A program made the translations under genes and the position numbers. The notes under the pieces were generated by a model that saw nothing but the letters and a program-made list of their open reading frames with translations, was not told the origin of the DNA and did no database searches. Shown piece after piece: positions 14,458 to 21,995 of a stretch of DNA of 25,843 nt. Source of the stretch: Methanomassiliicoccales archaeon PtaB.Bin134 (GTDB taxonomy: Archaea; Thermoplasmatota; Thermoplasmata; Methanomassiliicoccales; UBA472); assembly GCA_002067045.1 (NCBI GenBank), contig MVPZ01000182.1:1-25843 (forward strand), read 5' to 3'. Each line of letters starts with the position of its first letter. Position 1 is the first letter of the stretch.

Positions 14458-14700
14458 ATGAAAGCTTTTCAGGCAATCGGCTCCTACAACGCAAGCAGAG
14501 GAAGCTACCGCAAGATCAACCAGAACTTCAAGGTACAGGTGGCCGCGGCCGACGAGAACGAGGCCCGCGAGAAGGTGCTGTCCGACCTGGGCAGCAAGCA
14601 CCGCATCAAGCGCGTGGACGTTAACTTCGCTGAGATAAAGGCCATAGAGGCCGCCGAGGTCACCGACCCGGTGGTAAAGTACCAGATCGGTGAGAAGTGA
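14458..14700 (+). CDS. rpl18a: 50S ribosomal protein L18Ae (LX)
   Basis: An 80-residue archaeal large-subunit protein, counterpart of eukaryotic eL20/L18a. The start MKAFQAIGSYN and the segments FKVQVAAADENEAREKVLSD and KHRIKRVDVNFAEIKAIE are characteristic. Upstream in-frame extension to 14422 is unlikely because the promoter box lies there. It is first in an operon with prefoldin alpha and ftsY, a well-known archaeal gene order that links ribosome assembly, nascent-chain folding and membrane targeting. Its stop overlaps the pfdA start by one base. Confidence 0.93.
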   Translation: MKAFQAIGSYNASRGSYRKINQNFKVQVAAADENEAREKVLSDLGSKHRIKRVDVNFAEIKAIEAAEVTDPVVKYQIGEK

Positions 14701-15122
14701 TGAACGAGCAGGAGATGCGCCAGGCCATGGGCGCCATGGAGGCCTACAAGGCCCAGCTGGAGGCCATCAACGAGCAGGGGCAGCTCCTGCAGATGTCCCT
14801 GGAGGACTATTCCCGGGCCAAGGACACCCTGGAGGCCGTGGCCAAGTCCAAGGACGGCGACGAGGTCCTGATGCCCGTGGGCGGCAGCGCTTACGTATAC
14901 GCTAACGTCCGCCGCAGCGACCGCGTGCTGGTGGGCGTGGGCAGCGGAGTGTCCATGGACCGGCCCACCGAGGAGGCCATCGCCACCGTGGAGGCCCGCA
15001 TCGGCGAGCTCATGGACGCCATGAAGAAGGTCAGCGAGAGCCGCACCGTGCTGGAGTCCAAGATGCAGCAGCTCTCCCAGATGGTCCAGCAGGAATACCA
15101 GAGGATGCAGGGCCGCCAGTGA
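14700..15122 (+). CDS. pfdA: prefoldin subunit alpha
   Basis: A 140-residue prefoldin alpha subunit. The hexameric prefoldin (two alpha, four beta) captures unfolded proteins and hands them to the thermosome. N- and C-terminal coiled-coil helices (about 1-50 and 92-138, with regular Leu/Met heptads) flank a beta-hairpin core, EVLMPVGGSAYVYANVRRSD then RVLVGVGSGVSMD. The start is ATG 14700 in TGATG, overlapping the L18Ae stop, with GGTGA just before; a GTG at 14697 is also possible. The beta subunit is not adjacent. Confidence 0.93.
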   Translation: MNEQEMRQAMGAMEAYKAQLEAINEQGQLLQMSLEDYSRAKDTLEAVAKSKDGDEVLMPVGGSAYVYANVRRSDRVLVGVGSGVSMDRPTEEAIATVEARIGELMDAMKKVSESRTVLESKMQQLSQMVQQEYQRMQGRQ

Positions 15123-15129
15123 TTGGTCC

Positions 15130-16071
15130 ATGTTCGATTCCCTGAAGAAGATACTGGGTCTGAAGAAGAAGGAGATCGAGCCCTCCGCCAAGGTGGAGGA
15201 GGTGGTCGGGGATTCCGGCAAGAAGATCTCCGAGAAGGACCTGGACGAGCTGCTCTGGGAATTGGAGCTGGTCCTGCTGGAGTCCGACGTGGCCCTCCCG
15301 ATAGTGGAGGAGATCAAGGCCTCTGTACGCCAGGACCTTCTGGGAAAGCGCGTGGACCGCTCGTACCGCGTGGAGGACGCCATAGAGATGGCCCTGAAGA
15401 ACGCGGTGCGCGCTGTTCTGAAGGGCAGCGAGTTCGATTTTGATTCTTACGTCACCGGCCACGAGAAGCCGGTGGTCATCATGTTCCTGGGCATCAACGG
15501 CACGGGGAAGACCACGGCCATCGCCAAGATCACCAACCGCCTGCAGCGCATGGGGCTGAGCGTGGTGCTCTCGGCCTCGGACACCTTCCGGGCCGGGGCC
15601 ATAGAGCAGATCACCATACACGGGGACAACCTGGGCAGCAAGGTCATTAAGCATCAGGCCGGGGGCGATCCGGCGGCCGTCGCCTACGACGCCCTGGAGC
15701 ACGCCAAGGCCCGCAAGCGCGATGTCGTGCTGGTGGACACCGCCGGGCGCATGCAGACCAACGCCAACCTCATGGACGAGATGAAGAAGATCAAGCGCGT
15801 GGTCAAGCCGCACCTGACCGTCTTCGTCGGAGATTCGCTGGCCGGCAACGACGCCATCGAGCAGGCCCGCACCTTCGAGAAGGAGATCGGCATCGACGCG
15901 GTCATACTGACCAAGATAGACGCGGACGCCAAGGGCGGGGCCGCGCTGTCCATCGCCCATTCCATCAAGAAGCCCATCGCCTTCCTTTCCACCGGGCAGG
16001 GCTACGAGGACATCATCAAGTTCGACAGCCAGTGGATGGTGGACCGGCTGTTCAACGAGAAGAAGGAGTAA
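15130..16071 (+). CDS. ftsY: signal recognition particle receptor FtsY
   Basis: A 313-residue SRP GTPase that docks ribosome-SRP complexes at the membrane. A short basic N-terminus (FDSLKKILGLKKK) probably binds lipids. The helical N domain spans about 33-105. The G domain shows GINGTGKTT (121-129), DTFRAGA (151-157), DTAGR (203-207) and TKID (261-264), ending with the FtsY-type GYEDIIKF and QWMVDRLF. It lacks the long acidic A domain of enteric FtsY, as is usual in archaea. It is the last gene of the L18Ae-pfdA-ftsY operon and converges on the M20 peptidase gene with an 8-nt gap. Confidence 0.96.
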   Translation: MFDSLKKILGLKKKEIEPSAKVEEVVGDSGKKISEKDLDELLWELELVLLESDVALPIVEEIKASVRQDLLGKRVDRSYRVEDAIEMALKNAVRAVLKGSEFDFDSYVTGHEKPVVIMFLGINGTGKTTAIAKITNRLQRMGLSVVLSASDTFRAGAIEQITIHGDNLGSKVIKHQAGGDPAAVAYDALEHAKARKRDVVLVDTAGRMQTNANLMDEMKKIKRVVKPHLTVFVGDSLAGNDAIEQARTFEKEIGIDAVILTKIDADAKGGAALSIAHSIKKPIAFLSTGQGYEDIIKFDSQWMVDRLFNEKKE

Positions 16072-16079
16072 GGGGTTTT

Positions 16080-17330
16080 TCAGGCCTGGAACTGGCTGCC
16101 GCAGCACAGTCCGGCCAGCACCACCGCGAACACCTTGGCGTCGTCCACCAGGTTGTCCACCACGCAGTACTCGTTGGGGGTGTGCGCCAGCTCGTCGATG
16201 GTCTGCCAGACGTAGGCGTTCATGCCGGCCAGCCGGAAGAAGTTGGCGCAGGTCCCGCCGCCGATGCCCACCGGCTTGGGTTCCACCCCCCGCACCTTCT
16301 GCACCGCCCAGCGCAGGGCCTTCATGCCCTCGCCCTCCAGGTCGGACGGGGGACCGCTGCGGGTCAGCTGCACCGTTTCCATCTTGATCTTGGTGCCGGT
16401 CTTCTGCTCGAATATGTCCAGCACCGCGGTGATGTCGCTGCGCACCGCGTCCACTTCGTACGCGGGCAGGATGCGGCAGTCGAAGTAGAATATGTCCTCT
16501 CCGGGGATGGTGTTCACGTTGCCCACGGTCTGCAATCGTTTCGTGGGCTCGAAGGTGCTGCGGTCCGGATTGAACAACGCATCCCTGGCGTTGTACTTCC
16601 TGTGCAGGAAGTCCTGCAGGAAGGTGATGAGCTCGGAGCCTACGCGCATGGCGTTCAGCCCCAGGTCCGGGCGGGAGGCGTGGGTCTGCCTGCCGGTGAC
16701 GGTGAACTTCAGCCAGAGGATGTGCTTCTCGGCGATCTCCACCTCGTCCCCGCGGGGCGTTCCATGGTCCGGCACGAACATGATGTCCCCGGGTTTGAAG
16801 ACGCCCTCCTTCAGCAGGAACTGTATGCCCCTCTCGTTCCCGGCCTCCTCGTCGGCCACCAGGACCAGCCCCAGGCTGCGCTCGAACTCCACCCCCATGT
16901 TCATGAGGGTCTCCGCGGCGAACAGGCTGGCTATGAGCGCCTGCCCGTTGTCCTCCGTCCCCAGGCCGTACAGCTTGCCGTCCACCAGCCGGGGGGAGAA
17001 CGGCGGGGTGTTCCAGGAGTTCAGGTCGCCCGGCGGAACGGTGTCCATGTGCGCCACCAGCCAGATGGTCTGGTCGGAGCGCCCCTTCTTCCGGGCCACG
17101 ATGTTGGGCCTCAGGCGCAGTCGCACCCTCTCATCCAGGGCGTCGTACATCTCGACATCATCGAACTTGGAGTGGTCCAGGATGTCCCGCAGGTAGCGGG
17201 ACCTCTCCAGCTCCCCGCTCCCTCCGCTCTCCGGGCCGATGGCCGGTATCCTAATCATCTCGCTCAGGGCCTCGACCATCTCGTCACGGTGGGACCCCAC
17301 CTGGGCCAGCAGCTGTTCCAGACTGGGCAT
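16080..17330 (-). CDS. M20 family metallopeptidase (ArgE/DapE/dipeptidase type)
   Basis: A 416-residue two-domain zinc hydrolase. Metal and catalytic motifs are in order: VAHMDTVPPGD (His and Asp), GLGTEDNGQ (bridging Asp), VADEEAGN (general base Glu and metal Glu), VPDHGTP (Asp) and the C-terminal ELAHTPNEY (His). The dimerisation domain insert starts near TVTGRQTHASRPDLG. The family covers dipeptidases, acetylornithine and succinyl-diaminopimelate deacylases; substrate is not settled, and amino-acid or dipeptide hydrolysis is the safe call. Start is ATG 17330 rather than TTG 17342, because a TATA-like box lies 32 nt upstream of 17330. Confidence 0.9.
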   Translation of the reverse strand: MPSLEQLLAQVGSHRDEMVEALSEMIRIPAIGPESGGSGELERSRYLRDILDHSKFDDVEMYDALDERVRLRLRPNIVARKKGRSDQTIWLVAHMDTVPPGDLNSWNTPPFSPRLVDGKLYGLGTEDNGQALIASLFAAETLMNMGVEFERSLGLVLVADEEAGNERGIQFLLKEGVFKPGDIMFVPDHGTPRGDEVEIAEKHILWLKFTVTGRQTHASRPDLGLNAMRVGSELITFLQDFLHRKYNARDALFNPDRSTFEPTKRLQTVGNVNTIPGEDIFYFDCRILPAYEVDAVRSDITAVLDIFEQKTGTKIKMETVQLTRSGPPSDLEGEGMKALRWAVQKVRGVEPKPVGIGGGTCANFFRLAGMNAYVWQTIDELAHTPNEYCVVDNLVDDAKVFAVVLAGLCCGSQFQA

Positions 17331-17357
17331 GGAAATCGACAATAATTGAGATTGCCC

Positions 17358-17367
17358 CTATAAAATG
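17358..17367 (-). promoter_or_regulatory. TATA-like box of the M20 peptidase gene
   Basis: CATTTTATAGG on the minus strand is centred about 32 nt upstream of ATG 17330, giving a very short leader. Confidence 0.4.
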
Positions 17368-17381
17368 TATTGGGAAGCGGT

Positions 17382-18557
17382 TTAGACGCGGACCGCCATG
17401 GAAACGGCGTTCCCCCCGCCCAGGCACAGGGTGGCCAGGCCGGTCCGCTTGCCCCGGGACTTGAGCGCGTGGATCAGGGAGGTGAGCACCCTGGCGCCGG
17501 AGCATCCGATGGGGTGGCCGAGGGCGATGGCCCCCCCGTTCACGTTGAAGCGGTCCTCGGGGACCTCCAGGGCCGAGCGCACTGCCACCGAGGCGGTGGC
17601 GAAGGCCTCGTTGTGCTCGAACAGGTCGATGTCCCCGATGTCCATCTGCAGCCTGTCCAGCAGCTTGCGGGTGGCGGGAATGGGCGCCTCCATGATCCAT
17701 TCCGGCTTGGTCCCTCCGGTGGAGTACCCCAGGATCTCGGCCAGGGGCTTGATGCCCCGGGCCTCGGCGAAGCTGCGGGAGCAGACCACCAGCGCGGAGG
17801 CCCCGTCGCTGAGCTGGGAGGAGTTGCCAGCGGTGACCATGCCGTCCTTGCGGAAGGAGGCGGGAAGCTTGGACAGCACCTCGATGGTGGTGTCCGGACG
17901 AATGCCCTCGTCCTTGTCGAAGGTGGTGTCCCCCTTCCTGCCCTTCATGACCACCGGGACGATCTCCCGGTCGAACCTTCCCTCGGTTTGGGCGGCCTGG
18001 GCCTTCATGTGCGACTGGTAGGCCATGAGGTCGGCCTGTTCCCGGGTGACGTTGAACCTCTCGGCCACGATCTCCGCGGTGATGCCCATGTGCATGTCGT
18101 TGAATATGTCCCAGAGGCCGTCGTGCACCATATGGTCCACGATCTTGTTGTCGTTCAGCCGGTAGCCGAAGCGGGCCTGTTTGAGCAGATAGGGAGCGGA
18201 GTTCATGTTCTCCATGCCCCCGGCCACGATGACCTCGTACTCCCCGGCCTTGATGGCGTTGGCGGCCATCATCACCGTCTTCATCCCTGAGCCGCAGACC
18301 TTGTTAACGGTGGTGGAGCCGATCTCCACCGGCAGCCCGGCCCCCACAGCCGCCTGCCTGGCCGGATTCTGGCCGAGGCCGGCCGACAGTACGTTGCCCA
18401 TGAGGCATTCCTGCACGTCCGAGGGCTGGAGGCCGGAGCGTCGCACCGCCTCGGCGACGGCTATGGAGCCGAGCCGGGTGGCCGGCACGTCCTTGAGGGA
18501 TCCGTTGAACTTGCCTATGGCGGTCCTGACCGCGCTGATGATGACTGCATCTTCCAT
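17382..18557 (-). CDS. acetyl-CoA acetyltransferase (bacterial-type thiolase)
   Basis: A 391-residue thiolase that joins two acetyl-CoA to acetoacetyl-CoA or runs in reverse. Catalytic residues are visible: C88 in VNKVCGSGMK, NEAFA near residue 316, H348 in GGAIALGHPIGCSGAR and C378 in LCLGGGNA. The full AtoB/PhaA-like layout, including the NGGAIALGHPIG and the C-terminal Cys, differs from the shorter archaeal mevalonate-pathway thiolase that pairs with HMG-CoA synthase and a DUF35 protein. None of those partners is adjacent. This suggests acquisition from bacteria or a fatty-acid/ketone role. ATG 18557 is chosen over GTG 18566 because GGAG lies about 12 nt upstream. Confidence 0.93.
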   Translation of the reverse strand: MEDAVIISAVRTAIGKFNGSLKDVPATRLGSIAVAEAVRRSGLQPSDVQECLMGNVLSAGLGQNPARQAAVGAGLPVEIGSTTVNKVCGSGMKTVMMAANAIKAGEYEVIVAGGMENMNSAPYLLKQARFGYRLNDNKIVDHMVHDGLWDIFNDMHMGITAEIVAERFNVTREQADLMAYQSHMKAQAAQTEGRFDREIVPVVMKGRKGDTTFDKDEGIRPDTTIEVLSKLPASFRKDGMVTAGNSSQLSDGASALVVCSRSFAEARGIKPLAEILGYSTGGTKPEWIMEAPIPATRKLLDRLQMDIGDIDLFEHNEAFATASVAVRSALEVPEDRFNVNGGAIALGHPIGCSGARVLTSLIHALKSRGKRTGLATLCLGGGNAVSMAVRV

Positions 18558-18610
18558 GATGATCACTCCGCCATCTGGATGGGCGGGTTTCAGTTCTCAT
18601 AGAACGAAGC

Positions 18611-18620
18611 CCTATAAATC
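18611..18620 (-). promoter_or_regulatory. TATA-like box of the thiolase gene
   Basis: GATTTATAGG on the minus strand is about 58 nt before ATG 18557. It gives a leader of about 30 nt that contains the GCGGAG SD. Confidence 0.4.
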
Positions 18621-18650
18621 GATGTCGATAGGGTCATACGACTCCTGCCG

Positions 18651-19943
18651 TTACAGGCCCATGCGCTTTAGCGGCTTTCCCAGATGCCGGCGGGCGCAGA
18701 CCGGGGGCTCGTACCACCCGGGGACAATATGACGGGGAACCTCCTCCATGGCCGGGGGAGCCGAGGTCTTGGCGCTGCACCTTTTGCAGCGGAAGCCGCC
18801 GGCCGAGCCCTGCGATTTAGTGCCTCCGCCGCAGACCGGGCATCGCGGATTGGCCACCTTTCGCTCATCCGGGGCCAGCTCCAGCACCTGCAGCTTCTCC
18901 AGGTTGAGGGTCCTCGGCTCCGAGCGCAGCTCCCCGAAGGCCCGCAGCCGGTCCCCGGGCCTCAGGGACCTGACCACCTCCCTGAACTCCTTGGTGGGCT
19001 CGTAGGCCGCGCAGTCCAGCATGCCCTTGGGCGTTCTGACCTGAACTATCACATGCCCCCCCTCAATGGTCCGGGGGCGCCCAGCCACCACGCACTCGAA
19101 GTCGTAGGAGCGGTCCGGTTGGCCGGGAATCGCTCGGATAAGGTGGTCGTCGGTCCCCTGGTTGCTCAGGAACATGAGCCAGCTAGCCGGCGGTTCGGAG
19201 CGCAGGCTGAACACTGCGGACATCAGCTGCCGGGGGTCGTCCCCCCGGACCCCGAAGAGCACCGGGCAGGGGGTGTGCGGGGATATGGCCCTGCGGCCGG
19301 TGCGGTGGTCGAAGTTGTTGAAGGTGCTGGGGAAGTTCAGGTCCATGTCCCGGACCGAGGCGTCGTCCAGCTCCCGGGGTGTGCCCCAGCGCTCCCGCTG
19401 ACGGTAGGTGATGATCTCGTACGTCCGGTCCATGGGCCTCCAGGCCATGGCCGCGGAGGCGCCGATGATCCCCCGTCCGCCCTCCCATCCGACCATGTCC
19501 GCGGAGATGCGCTGCAATTCCCGGAGAGTGTCCTCCTTCCGCACGATGCCCCGGACCGCCTCCCAGTACAGGCGCTGCGCGGGCTTGACCTGGCTGACCA
19601 CCAGGCCTGGGCTGGCCCCCTCCCCCACCCGGGACCATCCGCCCACGACCTTCCCGGCCACCTCCAGCACCAGGTCCCGGTTCGCCTCCTCATACATCCT
19701 GCGGTAGCTGTAAACGGGTCGGCCGTCGATCTCCCCGATCATCTGGCATTCCCCCTTGCCCACCCCGAAGTTGAGGCAGAGGGCTCCATTGCCCCGGGTC
19801 TTCCAGGGAACAGCGGGGTTGAGGCGGACCAAACGGGGAAGCCCGATCAGATCGTACACCCCCAGGGCCTTCACCACTTCAGTGGCCAAGAAGGTGGTGC
19901 ACATCGATTCCAGGGAATCCGTGTCGTCGAAGGCTACGAACAT
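18651..19943 (-). CDS. tiaS: tRNA(Ile2) 2-agmatinylcytidine synthetase TiaS
   Basis: A 430-residue archaeal enzyme that attaches agmatine to C34 of tRNA-Ile2, so that its CAU anticodon reads AUA. It opens with the signature FVAFDDTDS and WKTRGNGALC. A central RGIIGASAAMAW segment and HTPCPVLFGVRGDD follow. After an OB-like domain (HVIVQVRTPKGMLDCAAYEP), the C-terminus carries a zinc ribbon, CPVCGGG...FRCKRC. All expected domains (TCKD, FLD, OB, Zn) appear present and the length is normal. A TATA-like box about 25 nt upstream (near 19965-19972) suggests a leaderless mRNA. It is divergent from the small membrane protein gene. Confidence 0.93.
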   Translation of the reverse strand: MFVAFDDTDSLESMCTTFLATEVVKALGVYDLIGLPRLVRLNPAVPWKTRGNGALCLNFGVGKGECQMIGEIDGRPVYSYRRMYEEANRDLVLEVAGKVVGGWSRVGEGASPGLVVSQVKPAQRLYWEAVRGIVRKEDTLRELQRISADMVGWEGGRGIIGASAAMAWRPMDRTYEIITYRQRERWGTPRELDDASVRDMDLNFPSTFNNFDHRTGRRAISPHTPCPVLFGVRGDDPRQLMSAVFSLRSEPPASWLMFLSNQGTDDHLIRAIPGQPDRSYDFECVVAGRPRTIEGGHVIVQVRTPKGMLDCAAYEPTKEFREVVRSLRPGDRLRAFGELRSEPRTLNLEKLQVLELAPDERKVANPRCPVCGGGTKSQGSAGGFRCKRCSAKTSAPPAMEEVPRHIVPGWYEPPVCARRHLGKPLKRMGL

Positions 19944-20024
19944 CTCGTTCCGGCGAGCGGATTGGGTATAGATGTAACTTTCACTGCGTGAAGTCTTGAA
20001 TACCTGATTTTCGATTTCCCCTGC

Positions 20025-20372
20025 ATGTCCAAGCCGGTGACCGTGGAATGGGGGTTGGAGATCTCCGCAGTTATGACCGTCTCTGCGGTGGTCCTGCTTC
20101 TGATCGGCCTTTCTGATGTGCTCGAATGGTGGTTCGACCTGGGCGGGTGGGGCTTCTATCTGGGAGCTGTCGGTATCCTGCTTCTGATTGTCGGGGTCAT
20201 CTGGTTCGCCTCCATCCTGAACCGAATAAAACGCTTCAAGGTCCTCATGCTGGAGAAGAGCAAGGCGGCCTTCGTGCGTTCCCTGGACGATCTGGAGTAC
20301 ACCGCCTGGCGCCTTCCTTCCAAATATGATTCCATGGTCATGGAGAAGAAACGGGAGATGGGTGTTCGTTAG
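20025..20372 (+). CDS. small two-TM membrane protein
   Basis: A 115-residue protein with two hydrophobic helices (about 10-30 and 41-65), followed by a basic cytoplasmic tail (NRIKRFKVLMLEKSKAAFVR). The pattern EKSKAAFVRSLDDLEYTAWR then LPSKY resembles a small family of uncharacterised membrane proteins in Thermoplasmatota (perhaps DUF3198, from memory, unsure). Function is unknown. A TATA-like box lies about 26 nt upstream of the ATG. Its stop codon is immediately followed by an origin-recognition-box-like sequence. Confidence 0.75.
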   Translation: MSKPVTVEWGLEISAVMTVSAVVLLLIGLSDVLEWWFDLGGWGFYLGAVGILLLIVGVIWFASILNRIKRFKVLMLEKSKAAFVRSLDDLEYTAWRLPSKYDSMVMEKKREMGVR

Positions 20373-20378
20373 AGGGGG

Positions 20379-20398
20379 ACCCCACCGTTTCCATTGGA
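20379..20398 (-). other. origin recognition box (ORB)-like element 2
   Basis: On the minus strand the sequence is TCCA-ATG-GAAAC-GGT-GGGG-T. It shares the TCCA-N3-GAAAC-N3-GGGG core of archaeal ORB/mini-ORB sites bound by Orc1/Cdc6. It lies between two convergent genes, beside an AT-rich tract, and is inverted relative to the element at 21839. Confidence 0.6.
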
Positions 20399-20450
20399 GA
20401 TGTTTTTCTTAGGACGAGGGTTGGCCGCTGTTCATTTTCATTCGATCGAT

Positions 20451-20513
20451 GGTTATACTTGTGTTTTTACATATATATTAATTACAATAAAAATCGATTA
20501 TCAATCATCATGA
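20451..20513. other. AT-rich tract, candidate duplex-unwinding element
   Basis: The 63-bp end of this convergent intergenic region is strongly AT-rich (TTTTTACATATATATTAATT and the following A/T runs) in an otherwise GC-rich neighbourhood. It lies on the inner side of the ORB-like site at 20379 and ends at the hflX stop. It could be the unwinding element of an origin, or simply the terminators of two convergent genes. Confidence 0.4.
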
Positions 20514-21770
20514 TCAACAATCCTCTGCACTGGAAACGTTGCTCACCCCCGGAAGGGAAAAGATGCGGTCCATAACCTGTTCCAAGTCCTCAGACGCACA
20601 GCGGAAGATCACCTTCACCACCTCGGAGTATTCAACCCACTCAACGTAATGACGTTCATAGAGCCTGGACAGCTCCACTGCCGTCGCATCGGTGTTGTCA
20701 GCGGTGAAACGGACCACCACCGGAGGACGGAAGAACTCATCCACCGCCTTCAGCAGAGGATCCACCCCTTCGCCGGTGAGGGCGGAAATTATGATGGTGT
20801 GATCGGGGTCAAGCACGAGGTTGACCATGGACACGATATCTCCCAGTCCGTCAGGGTCCCTGTCGACCTTGTTCAGGGCCACAACCAACCCTCCATCCAT
20901 GATGCCCTTTCCCAGAATGTCCCTCACTGCCAGAACCTTCGATCCAACCTCCTCTGGAGGCTCAGAGCAATCGACCACCAGGATGACCAGGTCCGCAGTG
21001 AAGACATCTTGGAGGGTGTTGCGGAAGGACTCCACCAGATAGTGGGGAAGGTCCTTCAGGAATCCCACAGTGTCGGTCAGAAGGACCTTGCTGGCCCCCA
21101 TCCTGCGGGTGGTGGTGCCCAGGGTTGAGAACATCCTGTCGGCGACCAGCACCTCCTCTCCGGTGAGCCTTCTCATCAGCGATGACTTACCAGCGTTCGT
21201 GTAGCCAGCCAGGCAGACGGTCCTGAAGCCTTTGAACTTGCGCACTCCCCGGCGAAGGTCCCCATCCCTGGCCATCGAGCGCAACTCCTCCTCGATCTGG
21301 GCTATCCTCCTCCTGATTAGATTGTAATAGACGTCCACCGCGTACTCCCCGCCCCCCAGGAATCCCGGGTGCTCCCCCGCCTTGGCGCTGTGCACCCACT
21401 CCTTCATCAGCGGCACCTGGTATCTCAGCCTGGCCAGCTCCACCTGCAGCTTGGACTCCCGGCTCTCAGCCCTGCTGGTGAAAATGTCCAGGACCACACC
21501 GATGCGGTCCAGGCACTCCACCTTCAGTCCGTTCTCCAGGTGAAAGTGCTGCGACGGCTTCAGGTCCCCGTTAATCACCAGGACGTCCACCGGCGATTCC
21601 GCCAGCACCTCCTTAAGCCCCCCGTACCTGCCCTTGCCGATGAAGTAGGTCTGGTCCGGCCGGGAACGCCTCTGCACCACCTCGTACACGATATGGATGT
21701 CGGCCGATCGGCACAGCTCCTCCATCTCCGCCATGTTCCGATCAAGACCTATGAGCGCCCCCTTACGCAT
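20514..21770 (-). CDS. hflX: GTPase HflX
   Basis: A 418-residue ribosome-associated GTPase that rescues or splits stalled ribosomes. The N-terminal HflX domain shows TYFIGKGRYGGLKEVL (41-56), LDRIGVVLDIFTSRAESRE and the Gly-rich FLGGGEY. G motifs are GYTNAGKSS (189-197), TTTRRMG (220-226), DTVGFLKDLPH (233-243) and NKVD (near 299). A C-terminal extension of about 70 residues follows the G domain. It sits between the small membrane protein and cdc6, and both flanking intergenic regions contain an ORB-like element. Confidence 0.95.
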   Translation of the reverse strand: MRKGALIGLDRNMAEMEELCRSADIHIVYEVVQRRSRPDQTYFIGKGRYGGLKEVLAESPVDVLVINGDLKPSQHFHLENGLKVECLDRIGVVLDIFTSRAESRESKLQVELARLRYQVPLMKEWVHSAKAGEHPGFLGGGEYAVDVYYNLIRRRIAQIEEELRSMARDGDLRRGVRKFKGFRTVCLAGYTNAGKSSLMRRLTGEEVLVADRMFSTLGTTTRRMGASKVLLTDTVGFLKDLPHYLVESFRNTLQDVFTADLVILVVDCSEPPEEVGSKVLAVRDILGKGIMDGGLVVALNKVDRDPDGLGDIVSMVNLVLDPDHTIIISALTGEGVDPLLKAVDEFFRPPVVVRFTADNTDATAVELSRLYERHYVEWVEYSEVVKVIFRCASEDLEQVMDRIFSLPGVSNVSSAEDC

Positions 21771-21838
21771 CCCGCCGACCTCGCACCGCTATCCCCTATT
21801 GCTCATTTACCTTATTTGGTCACAGACCTCCGGGGCGT

Positions 21839-21858
21839 TCCACACGAAACGAAGGGGT
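21839..21858 (+). other. origin recognition box (ORB)-like element 1
   Basis: TCCA-CAC-GAAAC-GAA-GGGG-T on the plus strand, followed by further G residues, matches the archaeal ORB core bound by Orc1/Cdc6. It lies 138 bp upstream of the cdc6 ATG, the usual place for an archaeal origin, and shares the core exactly with the inverted copy at 20379-20398. Confidence 0.65.
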
Positions 21859-21910
21859 GGGGGACATTGCTGGAGCAAAGAAGGACAGGATCTCTTACTT
21901 CCTCCGGCAG

Positions 21911-21918
21911 CTATAAAA
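21911..21918 (+). promoter_or_regulatory. TATA-like box of cdc6
   Basis: CTATAAAA is the best TATA match between hflX and cdc6. It would give a leader of about 55 nt that carries the SD-like GAGGGG just before the ATG. The ORB-like site lies about 55 bp upstream, so Orc1/Cdc6 could autoregulate. Confidence 0.45.
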
Positions 21919-21995
21919 GTAAGGTTCTAGTAAATAGAAGCGCAATCCCCTTCTCTCGACCGGGTCGGGACCTGTTATTGACGCAGAGGGGCATC

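Noticed and set aside
14255..14461. 68-aa plus-strand frame before L18Ae
   Set aside because: Ser/Arg/Pro-rich, runs through the promoter box; the minus-strand remnant in this stretch has more protein-like content.
16032..17345. 437-codon plus-strand frame opposite the M20 peptidase
   Set aside because: Shadow of the peptidase gene; His/Gly/Leu-rich low-complexity translation with no domain.
17395..17420. GGAAACGG-like sequence as a further ORB
   Set aside because: Lies in the thiolase coding end and lacks both the TCCA-N3 spacing and the GGGG at the right distance.
18684..19991. 435-codon plus-strand frame opposite tiaS
   Set aside because: Shadow of tiaS, which has all its domains on the minus strand.
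21369..21995. Upstream extension of the cdc6 frame
   Set aside because: Overlaps hflX antisense and contains the ORB-like element and promoter; the protein homology begins at METNIF (21996).
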